64,000 nucleotides of DNA from Bacteroidales bacterium (GTDB lineage: Bacteria > Bacteroidota > Bacteroidia > Bacteroidales > JAAYJT01): assembly GCA_014860575.1 (NCBI GenBank), contig JACZJK010000056.1:62001-126000 (forward strand). Direction: 5' to 3'. A program made the translations under genes and the position numbers. The notes below the pieces were generated by a model. That model was not told where the DNA came from and ran no database searches. It saw nothing but the letters and a program-made list of their open reading frames with translations. Shown here in pieces: positions 7,069 to 14,893 of the stretch. Positions within the stretch are counted from its first letter, which is position 1. The number at the start of each line of letters is the position of its first letter.

Positions 7069-8310
7069 ATGGCAAAAAATTATGAACGCTGTTCGTTCTG
7101 CGGAAGGGAAAAACGCGATACCAACGTTTTGATAGCTGGTATTGATGCCCACATCTGCGATTTCTGTATTTCGCAGGCTCAGGAAATTATTACTGAGGAA
7201 GCAGGCGCAAAAAGCAGAAAGTATTCAGCACATATCGAGTTACTCAAGCCTGTGGAAATTAAAAAATACCTCGATCAATATGTGATTGGGCAGGATGATG
7301 CCAAAAAGGTGATCTCAGTGGCAGTTTACAACCATTACAAACGTATTCTGCAGCCCAAGGGCAAGGAAAAGGCTGATGATGTTGAGATCGAAAAATCGAA
7401 CATCATTATGACAGGCGAAACCGGAACCGGGAAAACATTGCTTGCCAGAACCATTGCCCGCCTGCTGAGGGTTCCTTTTTGCATTGCCGATGCTACCGTG
7501 CTTACTGAAGCGGGGTATGTAGGAGAGGATGTTGAAAGCATCCTGGCACGCCTGCTCCAGGTAGCAGATTACGATATCGCTGCTGCCGAACGCGGAATTG
7601 TTTTTATTGATGAGATTGATAAAATTGCACGCAAAAGCGATAACCCGTCCATCACCCGCGATGTTTCAGGCGAAGGCGTTCAACAGGCATTATTGAAAAT
7701 GCTTGAAGGAACAGTTGTGAATGTTCCGCCACAGGGTGGCCGCAAGCATCCCGAACAAAAAATGTTGCAGGTGAACACTCAGAATATCCTTTTTATTACC
7801 GGAGGCGCATTCGATGGTATTGAGAAAATCATTGCTTCACGCTTGCAAACCAATGTGGTTGGATTCAAAAAAGAACAGGACCGGCAGGACTTCGACAAAG
7901 GTAACCTTACCCAGTATGTGGCTCCACAGGATTTGAAACGTTTCGGTCTGATTCCGGAACTCGTAGGCCGTTTGCCTATAGTTACCTTCCTGAATCCCTT
8001 GGATCGAGATACATTAAAAAGGATTTTGGTTGAACCGAAGAATTCATTGATCAAGCAATATGAGCGTCTGTTTCAGATGGACAATATTGCACTTAGTTTT
8101 AGTCCCGGTGTTTACGATTTCGTGGTTGATAAAGCCGTCGAGTTCAAACTGGGTGCACGCGGTTTACGTTCAATCCTTGAAGCAATAATGACCGATGCCA
8201 TGTTTGAGATGCCTTCGCAGGCAAACCATGCCCATGAACTGAAAATCACAAAGCGGTACGCCGAAGAAAAGCTCAACCATTCAAGCATTGCAAGGCTTAA
8301 AGTTGCCTGA
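7069..8310 (+). CDS. clpX: ATP-dependent Clp protease ATP-binding subunit ClpX
   Basis: A 413-residue AAA+ unfoldase that feeds ClpP. The N-terminal zinc-binding domain has Cys8, Cys11, Cys30 and Cys33. Walker A is GETGTGKT (116-123; Glu replaces the usual Pro), the pore loop GYVGED is at 149-154, and Walker B IVFIDEID is at 177-184. A VGF tripeptide in NVVGFKKEQ corresponds to the IGF loop that docks on ClpP. All elements for a working ClpXP are present in the cluster. Confidence 0.97.
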   Translation: MAKNYERCSFCGREKRDTNVLIAGIDAHICDFCISQAQEIITEEAGAKSRKYSAHIELLKPVEIKKYLDQYVIGQDDAKKVISVAVYNHYKRILQPKGKEKADDVEIEKSNIIMTGETGTGKTLLARTIARLLRVPFCIADATVLTEAGYVGEDVESILARLLQVADYDIAAAERGIVFIDEIDKIARKSDNPSITRDVSGEGVQQALLKMLEGTVVNVPPQGGRKHPEQKMLQVNTQNILFITGGAFDGIEKIIASRLQTNVVGFKKEQDRQDFDKGNLTQYVAPQDLKRFGLIPELVGRLPIVTFLNPLDRDTLKRILVEPKNSLIKQYERLFQMDNIALSFSPGVYDFVVDKAVEFKLGARGLRSILEAIMTDAMFEMPSQANHAHELKITKRYAEEKLNHSSIARLKVA

Positions 8311-8374
8311 TCCTTTAGCGTTGGCATACTTATTGCCTATTTCCCGGCGTTTGAACTTCAAACCTATTTGGTCA

Positions 8375-8965
8375 ATGATGAGAGCGCTACTTTGCACAAT
8401 CATATTTTTTTTATTGGGCATTTCATCTTCATACTCCCAAAATGTATGGCCCGTAATAAGCGAAGCCATTATTGACGAAAATGGAGATACCTTAGCTATT
8501 ATTACCCTGCCCGAGTTTGTGAAATTTGCGCCCCCGGTTTTCAAAAATGCAGCCGAACAACGCCGCTACGACCGATTAGTAAGAAATGTAAAAATCGCTT
8601 ATCCTTATGCAAAACTTGCCAGTATCCGGTTAATTGAATATGAAAACCAGCTTGCACTTGTAAGCACTGATTGGGAAAAGAAGGAACTGATGCGCGAGGC
8701 AGAAGATCAGATCCGTGAAGAATTTGAAGAAGACCTGAAACAACTAACTTTTACTCAAGGCTGGATTGTGCTGAAACTGATTGACCGTGAAACCGGTAAT
8801 ACTTCCTATGATTTGGTGAGTGAGTTCAGAGGGAAATTCAGGGCATTTTTCTGGCAGTCTTTTGCAAGGATTTTTAGCTTCGACCTCAAAGTGAAATACG
8901 ACCCGTTTGGCACCGACAAAGACATTGAACATATTGTAAGAATGATCGAAGCCGGAGCAATCTGA
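8375..8965 (+). CDS. DUF4294 family exported protein
   Basis: About 196 residues from ATG 8375 (a second ATG follows at 8378). The N-terminus is a signal peptide (MMRALLCTIIFFLLGISSSYS). The mature part has the features of DUF4294: a short beta region (VISEAIIDENGDTLAIITLP), then FKNAAEQRRYDRLVRNVKIAYPYA and an acidic helix. The longer frame from 8288 overlaps clpX and lacks a signal sequence at its start, so the internal ATG is preferred. The function is unknown; this is a Bacteroidota-restricted periplasmic family. It follows clpX by 64 bp and may share its transcript. Confidence 0.75.
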   Translation: MMRALLCTIIFFLLGISSSYSQNVWPVISEAIIDENGDTLAIITLPEFVKFAPPVFKNAAEQRRYDRLVRNVKIAYPYAKLASIRLIEYENQLALVSTDWEKKELMREAEDQIREEFEEDLKQLTFTQGWIVLKLIDRETGNTSYDLVSEFRGKFRAFFWQSFARIFSFDLKVKYDPFGTDKDIEHIVRMIEAGAI

Positions 8966-9206
8966 AATAACAGCGATTCAGTCCACGGTTCAGAAGATTG
9001 GTTGCATGTTACTGCTGGCTGCTTATCTCTTCCTCTCTTTGTCTCCCCATCCTTCGTCTCTTTGTCTGTTCGTCTCCTCGTCCCTTCGTCGCCTTCTTCT
9101 CTCTGTCTCTTCGTCCCTCGTCCCTTCGTTTCTAAGTCCCCCAATCTCATCTTCTCATTTTCTCACCTTCTCCAATTCTCCAACTCTCCACTTCTCCCAC
9201 TCCCAA
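8966..9206. repeat. Pyrimidine-rich degenerate repeat tract
   Basis: A 241-bp gap between two convergent genes. From about 9015 it is made of degenerate words such as TCTTTGTCTCC, TCGTCCCTTCG and TCTCCAACTCTCC on the plus strand. No credible gene is present; frames through it are simple-sequence translations. Confidence 0.7.
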
Positions 9207-10622
9207 CTACTTCCCCCTGCCCATTGCCACAATCAGCACTGTATAGATCATGATCTTGATATCCATGGCTATGGACATGTTTTCGATGTAGAGGATATCA
9301 TATTTCAATCGTTCGATCATTTCGTCCACATTTTCGGCATAGCCAAACTTTACCTGGCCCCAGGAAGTAATTCCGGGTTTGACTTTTTGTAATATTCTAT
9401 AATGTGGTGCACGTTGAACAATCTGGTCAATGAAAAACTGGCGCTCCGGGCGAGGTCCTACCAGCGACATATCGCCGATTAAAACGCTAAAGAACTGCGG
9501 TATCTCATCCAATCTCACTTTACGGATGAACCGGCCGAAAGGTGTGATACGGCTATCCGCCCGAGATGAAAGCATCGGAACACCTTTTTCTGCATCGGAA
9601 TACATTGAACGGAATTTATGCATCTTGAAAGGTTTTCCATAGATGCCGATGCGCTCTTGCGAATAAATGATGGGCCCTTTGGAAGACCATTTAACACCAA
9701 TGGCAGTGGCAATGTAAACTGGTGATAAAATAATTATTGCCAGAATTGATAGTACTATATCCATAGCCCTTTTGATGCTTTGCTGCCAGGGTGGCATCAG
9801 ATCAGGCGAAATTTGTATAAGAGGCGTGTGGAAAATGGATTGCACCTTAACGGTTCCCAAAAGAAAATCCTGCATATCGGGAATAACCTTGATGATCACA
9901 TTCACGTCCTGCAGTTGTGTGATAATCATTTCAATGGTTTTATGCTCCGACCGCTCAATGGCAATAATCACTTCTTCAATCTTATTGTCTGTTACGATCC
10001 TTTTCAGGTCGCTTAGATCCCCAAGGTGTTTCAAATACTTTTCGACTTTGTAATTATCGTAGGATTCAACATTTACAAATCCAATGAATTTATTGCCGGA
10101 AGAACGCTCCTGGTTTTCAATGTCATTAAATACTTTTATAGCGTTGCCATTGCTTCCTACAATTACAGTATTGAAACCAATAAGTTTATGATGGATTTTA
10201 TATGCCGTAATTGAGGTAATAATTAACCGGATGGGATAAGTGATCCCAAAATGCAAGGCATATAGAACAAGAAATGATTGGTAATAAGTTTTGTATGAAA
10301 TTACGATGTCGTCGAGGATTAGGGCGAAGAAGATGATAATAACGCCCAGCAATGTGATGAAGAGTGTTTGACCGAGCTCTTTAAGCCGCGATTTACGGTA
10401 AATACGCCGGTAAGTCCCCGCCATTGTGTAGAGGATGAGCCAGAAAAGAGGAACGACTGTAACGCCAATATAGTAATTGGCATCGGCATAAATCTGACCG
10501 TAATTTTCCTGAATTTCAATATCGTGAACTGATTTTCTGTAAAGAAAGAACAAACTCCATGCTATTGCGGCTGTTAAAAGATCTGCAATAACGTACTTGG
10601 CAACTTGTCGTTTTCTGTTCAT
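9207..10622 (-). CDS. Exopolysaccharide polyprenyl-phosphate sugar-1-phosphate transferase
   Basis: A 471-residue inner-membrane enzyme of the WbaP/WcaJ type that starts a repeat unit of a surface polysaccharide by moving a sugar-1-phosphate onto undecaprenyl phosphate. Residues 1-130 hold about four transmembrane helices; the middle is a CoA-binding/Rossmann-like domain (IVGSNGNAIKVFNDIE). The C-terminal catalytic domain begins KRAMDIVLSILAIIILSPVY and contains KFRSMYSDAE, RLDEIPQFFSVLIGDMSLVG and VKPGITSWGQV, all hallmarks of the bacterial sugar transferase family. It lies 12 bp after a lipoprotein gene. The sugar substrate cannot be read from the sequence. Confidence 0.93.
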   Translation of the reverse strand: MNRKRQVAKYVIADLLTAAIAWSLFFLYRKSVHDIEIQENYGQIYADANYYIGVTVVPLFWLILYTMAGTYRRIYRKSRLKELGQTLFITLLGVIIIFFALILDDIVISYKTYYQSFLVLYALHFGITYPIRLIITSITAYKIHHKLIGFNTVIVGSNGNAIKVFNDIENQERSSGNKFIGFVNVESYDNYKVEKYLKHLGDLSDLKRIVTDNKIEEVIIAIERSEHKTIEMIITQLQDVNVIIKVIPDMQDFLLGTVKVQSIFHTPLIQISPDLMPPWQQSIKRAMDIVLSILAIIILSPVYIATAIGVKWSSKGPIIYSQERIGIYGKPFKMHKFRSMYSDAEKGVPMLSSRADSRITPFGRFIRKVRLDEIPQFFSVLIGDMSLVGPRPERQFFIDQIVQRAPHYRILQKVKPGITSWGQVKFGYAENVDEMIERLKYDILYIENMSIAMDIKIMIYTVLIVAMGRGK

Positions 10623-10634
10623 GTGGTTCGAGGG

Positions 10635-11510
10635 TTAATAAACAAGCTTGAGATTGTCGAAGTAGATGGTGGCTGTTTCAGTTTCAGGAGTTCTGAGTAA
10701 ACCTATGAAAATCCTGAAGTCGGTAGCATTGTAAAAGTATGATATTGTCGGCGTTAAATTGATATAAATCTTATTCCAGGTTTCAGAAGGGTTGAGTACC
10801 AGCAGCGCTTGCTGGACAGTCTGGCCTGATGAAACCATAGTCAGGCCAACCGTAAGATTATGATTGTTTTTGTAATTCATCTCGAGGAATACAGGTTTGC
10901 CGCCTTCAGGGAACTCAAGACTTTGAATAGTAGCACATTCAAACAAAAGGGTATCGCCCGAAACTGAAGCCATGGCTGAATAATCGTTTGGCTCGTTATC
11001 GAAGCTGAATATAAGATCCGGATCGGAGATTCTTACCAAATTGGTTTCGCTGTTTGAAGTTGTGTCAATGGAGAGTGCACCGTCAAAGTCCTCCATCCAC
11101 GAAAAAGTTGTTTCAGGATCGTAAGAAACTACTGCATTGCTGATGGTGTCAACAACACCAGGCGTAAGGTTCACATCAACGATTATGGGCGTGAAAAACG
11201 GGTAAGCCGAACGTGTAGCAGCAATTCCATTTATTTTGATGCCTGCATAAATTGTAACTTCCTGATCACCTTGTTGCAGTACAGGAAAGGTAGCTGGCAA
11301 CTCAAAAACGCCAATTAATTTCATGTCAATATACACCCAGGCATCGGTGATCTTATGCGAAGCAGTTCCCTGTCCAGGTTCCGTTGTTAGTCCGATTTCT
11401 TCGATGTGGATATACGCCGGAATTCCATCATCACCTTTTGGATCGCAAGCATTGAGAGCGGTGGCGATGAGAAATAAAATTAAATAGCGTTGTAAAGAAG
11501 TGGGTCGCAT
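10635..11510 (-). CDS. Predicted outer-surface lipoprotein of unknown function
   Basis: About 291 residues from ATG 11510, chosen because it begins a signal peptide with lipobox (YLILFLIATALNAC, Cys at about 22); the longer frame from 11594 puts 28 polar residues before it. The mature part is beta-rich with an early PEGA-like segment (WVYIDMKLIGVFELPATFPV) and a C-terminal jelly-roll-like region ending TATIYFDNLKLVY, a style seen in carbohydrate-binding or surface-anchored proteins. It is immediately upstream of the sugar transferase, which suggests a link to surface polysaccharide. No family is confirmed. Confidence 0.65.
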   Translation of the reverse strand: MRPTSLQRYLILFLIATALNACDPKGDDGIPAYIHIEEIGLTTEPGQGTASHKITDAWVYIDMKLIGVFELPATFPVLQQGDQEVTIYAGIKINGIAATRSAYPFFTPIIVDVNLTPGVVDTISNAVVSYDPETTFSWMEDFDGALSIDTTSNSETNLVRISDPDLIFSFDNEPNDYSAMASVSGDTLLFECATIQSLEFPEGGKPVFLEMNYKNNHNLTVGLTMVSSGQTVQQALLVLNPSETWNKIYINLTPTISYFYNATDFRIFIGLLRTPETETATIYFDNLKLVY

Positions 11511-11623
11511 AGCGTAACTTTCCGGTGCTGTGGAGTCTTGCGAAAGGAACGCATATCCGGAGCTTATATTGCGCCTAAATGGAGCTGAAGGCATAATGAA
11601 AAATTCAAGGATTAAACTAGGAA

Positions 11624-12613
11624 TCAGACAATATTCAATGCCGTTTGATTGATCTTTTTAATAATCTGATGTGCGACCTCCAAAGCAATGTAGCCATCGT
11701 TGATGGTCACCGGAGGTGTTTTGTCGTTTTGGATCGCGATTTGAAAACTTCTCAATTCTTCAACGATTGCATTTACAGCCGGAACTTTCGGCCTGTCGAA
11801 AAATAACTGCCGGGGTGTTTTTCCGGAGCCCATATCAAGGATCATTGCCAGGGGGTCAATATCTGCTGATTCAACATTTTTCATGCGAATGATCTCAACG
11901 GCTTTGTCAAGAAAGTCAACGGATATGTAGCTATCACGCTGGAAGAAACGGGATTTGCGCATGTTTTTCATTGAAATGCGACTCGCAGTCAAGTTGGCAA
12001 CACAGCCATTTTCAAATTCAATGCGGGCATTGGCAATATCGGGCGTGTCGCTTACCACTGATACCCCGCTGGCATTGATTTTTTTAATGTTCGATTTAAC
12101 CACACTCATTATAATGTCAATGTCATGGATCATCAGATCGAGTACCACGGGCACATCGGTTCCGCGTGGATTGAATTGTGAAAGCCTGTGTGCTTCAATA
12201 AACATTGGGCTTCCAAGGTAAGACTGGGCTGCAAGAAATGCCGGGTTGAAGCGTTCAACATGACCAACCTGGACTTTCACACCGGCTTCGGTGGCAATGT
12301 CAATGAGTTTGAGCGCTTCATCGGGAGTTGCTACAATGGGCTTTTCAATAAATACATGACGAAACTTGCGGAGAGAACGTTGTGCACAATCGAAATGTGA
12401 AACCGTTGGGGTCACAATATCCACCACATCAACGGCATCAATCAGGTGTTCAATATCATCAAAGAGTTTGACGCTTTCTTCAGCTTCCACTTTCCTGGCA
12501 ATTTTTTCGCTTGGATCGAAAAAGCCAACCAACTCATATTCCGGGATTTGTTTAATACATCTGATATGGATCTTGCCAAGGTGTCCTGCGCCTAGAACGC
12601 CAATCTTTAACAT
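11624..12613 (-). CDS. Gfo/Idh/MocA family NAD(P)-dependent oxidoreductase
   Basis: About 329 residues from ATG 12613 (MLKIGVLGAGHLGKIHIRCI). It has an N-terminal Rossmann fold with GAGHLGKIH at about residues 8-16 and the family signature FIEKPIVATPDEA near residue 100, followed by a GHVERFNPAF segment and a C-terminal alpha/beta domain. Members oxidise or reduce sugars and cyclic polyols; position upstream of the lipoprotein and the sugar transferase (113-bp gap) suggests nucleotide-sugar or polysaccharide metabolism. The substrate is unknown. The longer frame to 12670 runs through the promoter region. Confidence 0.88.
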   Translation of the reverse strand: MLKIGVLGAGHLGKIHIRCIKQIPEYELVGFFDPSEKIARKVEAEESVKLFDDIEHLIDAVDVVDIVTPTVSHFDCAQRSLRKFRHVFIEKPIVATPDEALKLIDIATEAGVKVQVGHVERFNPAFLAAQSYLGSPMFIEAHRLSQFNPRGTDVPVVLDLMIHDIDIIMSVVKSNIKKINASGVSVVSDTPDIANARIEFENGCVANLTASRISMKNMRKSRFFQRDSYISVDFLDKAVEIIRMKNVESADIDPLAMILDMGSGKTPRQLFFDRPKVPAVNAIVEELRSFQIAIQNDKTPPVTINDGYIALEVAHQIIKKINQTALNIV

Positions 12614-12711
12614 AGGTGTTTTTTTTGCAAATCTAATATTTTTCCCGAACCGAATTACTACTTTTGCCATGTGACCGCATTTAAGCTGAAAATTTTGTAT
12701 TTCAATATATT
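12614..12711. promoter_or_regulatory. Divergent promoter region of the oxidoreductase and pcm
   Basis: A 98-bp divergent spacer. TAGATTTG on the minus strand (12628-12635), 14 bp from the oxidoreductase ATG, and TACTTTTG on the plus strand (12659-12666) both match the Bacteroidota -7 consensus TAnnTTTG. Neither has a convincing -33 TTG at the right distance. Confidence 0.4.
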
Positions 12712-13374
12712 ATGGCTTTAAACCTGGAAGATAATTACCGGCACAAAGGACTAAGAAAGAAACTTGTTGAAACAATCAGGAGTAAAGGCATCGCCTCCAG
12801 GGAAGTACTTTCGGCTATTGACGCAGTGCCACGGCACTTTTTCTTTGAATCTTCTTTTCTTGAATTTGCTTACGATGACAAGCCATTTCCTATTGGCGCC
12901 GGACAAACTATTTCGCAGCCTTATACAGTAGCTTTTCAAACCCAGTTGCTTGAAGTTAAAAGAGGCGATAAAATTCTTGAGATAGGAACCGGTTCCGGTT
13001 ATCAGGCAAGCATTCTGGCAAGCATGGGAGCCAAAGTGTTTACCATTGAACGCCACAAATCCCTGTATCAGAAAGCCAGGACTTTTCTGCCCGCCATCGG
13101 ATTTAACACAATCAAAGTCTTTTACGGCGATGGGTTTGTTGGGTTACCTTCTTTTGCACCTTTCGATAAAATCCTGATCACCGCTGCAGTTTCATTTATT
13201 CCCGAACCATTGTTTGAACAGCTCAAAGCCGGAGGCTTGTTAGTCCTGCCCCTGGGCGCTGAGGATGTTCAAACCATGACCGTGGTTCACAAAACCAGTG
13301 AAGGCGAAATGCTCAAAGAAAAGCATGGCACCTTCAGGTTTGTGCCGATGCTGCCGGATAAGAGTGAGGGTTGA
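12712..13374 (+). CDS. pcm: Protein-L-isoaspartate O-methyltransferase
   Basis: A 220-residue SAM-dependent repair methyltransferase that methylates isoaspartyl residues in damaged proteins. Diagnostic segments are VPRHFFFESSFLEFAYDDKP, GAGQTISQPYTVAFQTQLLE (the substrate-binding signature) and the SAM motif ILEIGTGSGYQ. The length is normal. It is alone on the plus strand, and its stop leads into a repeat-rich gap. Confidence 0.95.
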   Translation: MALNLEDNYRHKGLRKKLVETIRSKGIASREVLSAIDAVPRHFFFESSFLEFAYDDKPFPIGAGQTISQPYTVAFQTQLLEVKRGDKILEIGTGSGYQASILASMGAKVFTIERHKSLYQKARTFLPAIGFNTIKVFYGDGFVGLPSFAPFDKILITAAVSFIPEPLFEQLKAGGLLVLPLGAEDVQTMTVVHKTSEGEMLKEKHGTFRFVPMLPDKSEG

Positions 13375-13460
13375 AGGGAAGAAAGTGAGAAGGGGAGAAT
13401 GGGGAAGAAATGTGATGCTTTTTAATTGTGATGCAGTGATGCGGTGATGCAGTAAGTTAG

Positions 13461-13603
13461 TGTGCGATTGGTTAATTAGTCAATTGGTTGATTGAATTGG
13501 GGTGATGGAGTAATGGGTTAATGGAGTGTTGGAGTGATGGAATATTGTGACAATGTCTGCGAAGAACTCATCTCCCTTTGAAAAAGGGGGGCAGGGGGGA
13601 TTT
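13461..13603. repeat. 143-bp direct repeat, copy A
   Basis: Starts TGTGCGATTGGTTAATTAGT and ends in the CCCTTTGAAAAAGGGGGGCA word at 13571-13603. It matches the unit at 13743-13885 with scattered mismatches. The 5' half is the degenerate GATGGAGTAATGG word repeat; the 3' end is a short hairpin-forming dispersed repeat. The surrounding 13375-13897 gap has no credible gene. Confidence 0.8.
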
Positions 13604-13675
13604 GTATTTTTGTAAACTTATTTAGTACAAGACTAACCTATAGCATTATCAGCAACCACCTTGTATTGAGCTCAG

Positions 13676-13707
13676 CCCCCTTTGAAAAAGGGGAGCAGGG
13701 GGGATTT
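13676..13707. repeat. Isolated copy of the CCCCTTTGAAAAAGGGG hairpin repeat
   Basis: A third copy of the CCCCCTTTGAAAAAGGGG... word, without the rest of the 143-bp unit. The arms CCCCTTT and AAAGGGG can pair, and GGGGG runs follow. It lies midway between the two long copies. Confidence 0.7.
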
Positions 13708-13742
13708 ATTAACTTAGGATATTTTGTGATGCAGGGTTACAG

Positions 13743-13885
13743 TGTGTGATTGGTTAAATAGTCAATTGGTTGATTGAATTGGAGTGATGGAGCAATGGAA
13801 TGATGGAGTAATTGGGTGGTGGAATCTTTTGACCAAGTTTGCGAAGAGCTCATCCCCCTTTGAAAAAGGGGGGCAGGGGGGATTT
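13743..13885. repeat. 143-bp direct repeat, copy B
   Basis: Starts TGTGTGATTGGTTAAATAGT and ends with the same hairpin word at 13853-13885. It has the same length and order as copy A 282 bp upstream, so the block arose by duplication and then drifted. It ends 12 bp before the stop of the convergent secreted-protein gene. Confidence 0.8.
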
Positions 13886-13897
13886 AATTGAGTATCT

Positions 13898-14668
13898 TCA
13901 GGGTAGCCGCACAATTACTTTTCCAACAATATTCAATGCTGTCGTAAATGTTGAAAGCTCGGTGTAAAGTTCCCCGTCTTTGCCTGAGTAATGGCTGTGG
14001 CCAATGGGTTTCATTTCAAATTCCTTTTGCCCGGAAGCCGTATTAACGATGGATTCATAAACCAGCGCCGGCTGACTGGATGTTTTATAATCTTTATCAT
14101 CGGGATATTTATTGTTGGTCCAGTAATTATTCCAGTCCCAGGCCTGGTTGATTTCCATCAATATCCTGAATTGCTGGGGCAATTTCCCGTCAGCGCGTGT
14201 TTGTAGAATAAAATCTGATGTTGGTGTTGCACCAGTGTAGGCATCTGGAACCGGGTTCTCAGGCGAAGGAAGGTACAGCCCATCATCAGCCTTGATCCCA
14301 CGCTGGTGAGCCCAATATGGCAGCGATGCCGGACGACGCACCACCGCTTCATCCCAATGTCCCCAACCGGCCTGTCCGTGGCGAAATACACTGGTAGCTA
14401 TGGATTGCGAAACATAAAGCGTTTGAATGTAATTACCTTCCTCGTCTTCAACCCAGATAGCGAGCAAAGGATAATTATGCGATTTGCCTTTCCAGAATTC
14501 AATAATGATCTCACTTCCATTGCCTTCCGGATTGGTGATGATCACTGCAGGTTCTTCGGCCATTTTTTTCTTTTTTTGAGGATCAAACTCCTCTCCAGCC
14601 ATAACCGGACTTGTCATTAAAAGCGAAGCCAACGCAAATGCCAGGTTTAGTCCAAACTTCATTTTCAT
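13898..14668 (-). CDS. Secreted DUF2271-like protein
   Basis: About 256 residues from ATG 14668 (14662 is also possible); the longer frame to 14704 starts in simple repeats. A signal peptide is clear (FGLNLAFALASLLMTSPVMA). The mature protein contains FRILMEINQAWDWNNYWTNN followed by a segment ending SSQPALVYES, and KPIGHSHYSGKDGELYTELS, which I recognise as the pattern of periplasmic DUF2271 proteins often found with TonB receptors and PepSY proteins in metal- or flavin-linked loci. A TonB receptor gene lies 226 bp upstream on the same strand. The precise role is unknown. Confidence 0.6.
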   Translation of the reverse strand: MKMKFGLNLAFALASLLMTSPVMAGEEFDPQKKKKMAEEPAVIITNPEGNGSEIIIEFWKGKSHNYPLLAIWVEDEEGNYIQTLYVSQSIATSVFRHGQAGWGHWDEAVVRRPASLPYWAHQRGIKADDGLYLPSPENPVPDAYTGATPTSDFILQTRADGKLPQQFRILMEINQAWDWNNYWTNNKYPDDKDYKTSSQPALVYESIVNTASGQKEFEMKPIGHSHYSGKDGELYTELSTFTTALNIVGKVIVRLP

Positions 14669-14720
14669 TATTTTAAGATTCAAAATTCCACATTCAAAAT
14701 TCAAGATTCAAAATTGAGCC

Positions 14721-14840
14721 TATTCCGAAAAGTCACAAATTGCTGATTTTTATCGTTTTTAGCCCTGATCTGCCGCGGCGGAGAAACGCTAAAAATCAGA
14801 AATTTGTGAAAGTCCCCTTTAGGGAATTTAGGGGCGAATT
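14721..14840 (-). repeat. Dispersed inverted-repeat element, partial copy
   Basis: In the opposite orientation to the element at 20201-20366. It keeps the left end (TTCCGAAAAGTCACAAATTG), the inner arms CACAAATTGCTGATTTTTA and TAAAAATCAGAAATTTGTG (right arm at 14790-14808) and the flank AGTCCCCTTTAGGGAATTTA, but it lacks the far terminal repeat. The loop is replaced by a different GC-rich word (CTGCCGCGGCGGAG). Confidence 0.7.
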
Positions 14841-14893
14841 GTCTATTATGAGAGGTCTCAATATTCTCCCTCAACACTCTATATTTTTATAAG

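Noticed and set aside
9002-9392. Ser/Leu/Pro-rich plus-strand frames over the pyrimidine tract
   Set aside because: Simple-sequence translation that overlaps the sugar transferase on the other strand.
13461-13885. Possible CRISPR array from three CCCCTTTGAAAAAGGGG words
   Set aside because: Spacing is irregular (about 105 and 177 bp), the longer unit is itself duplicated and no cas genes are present.
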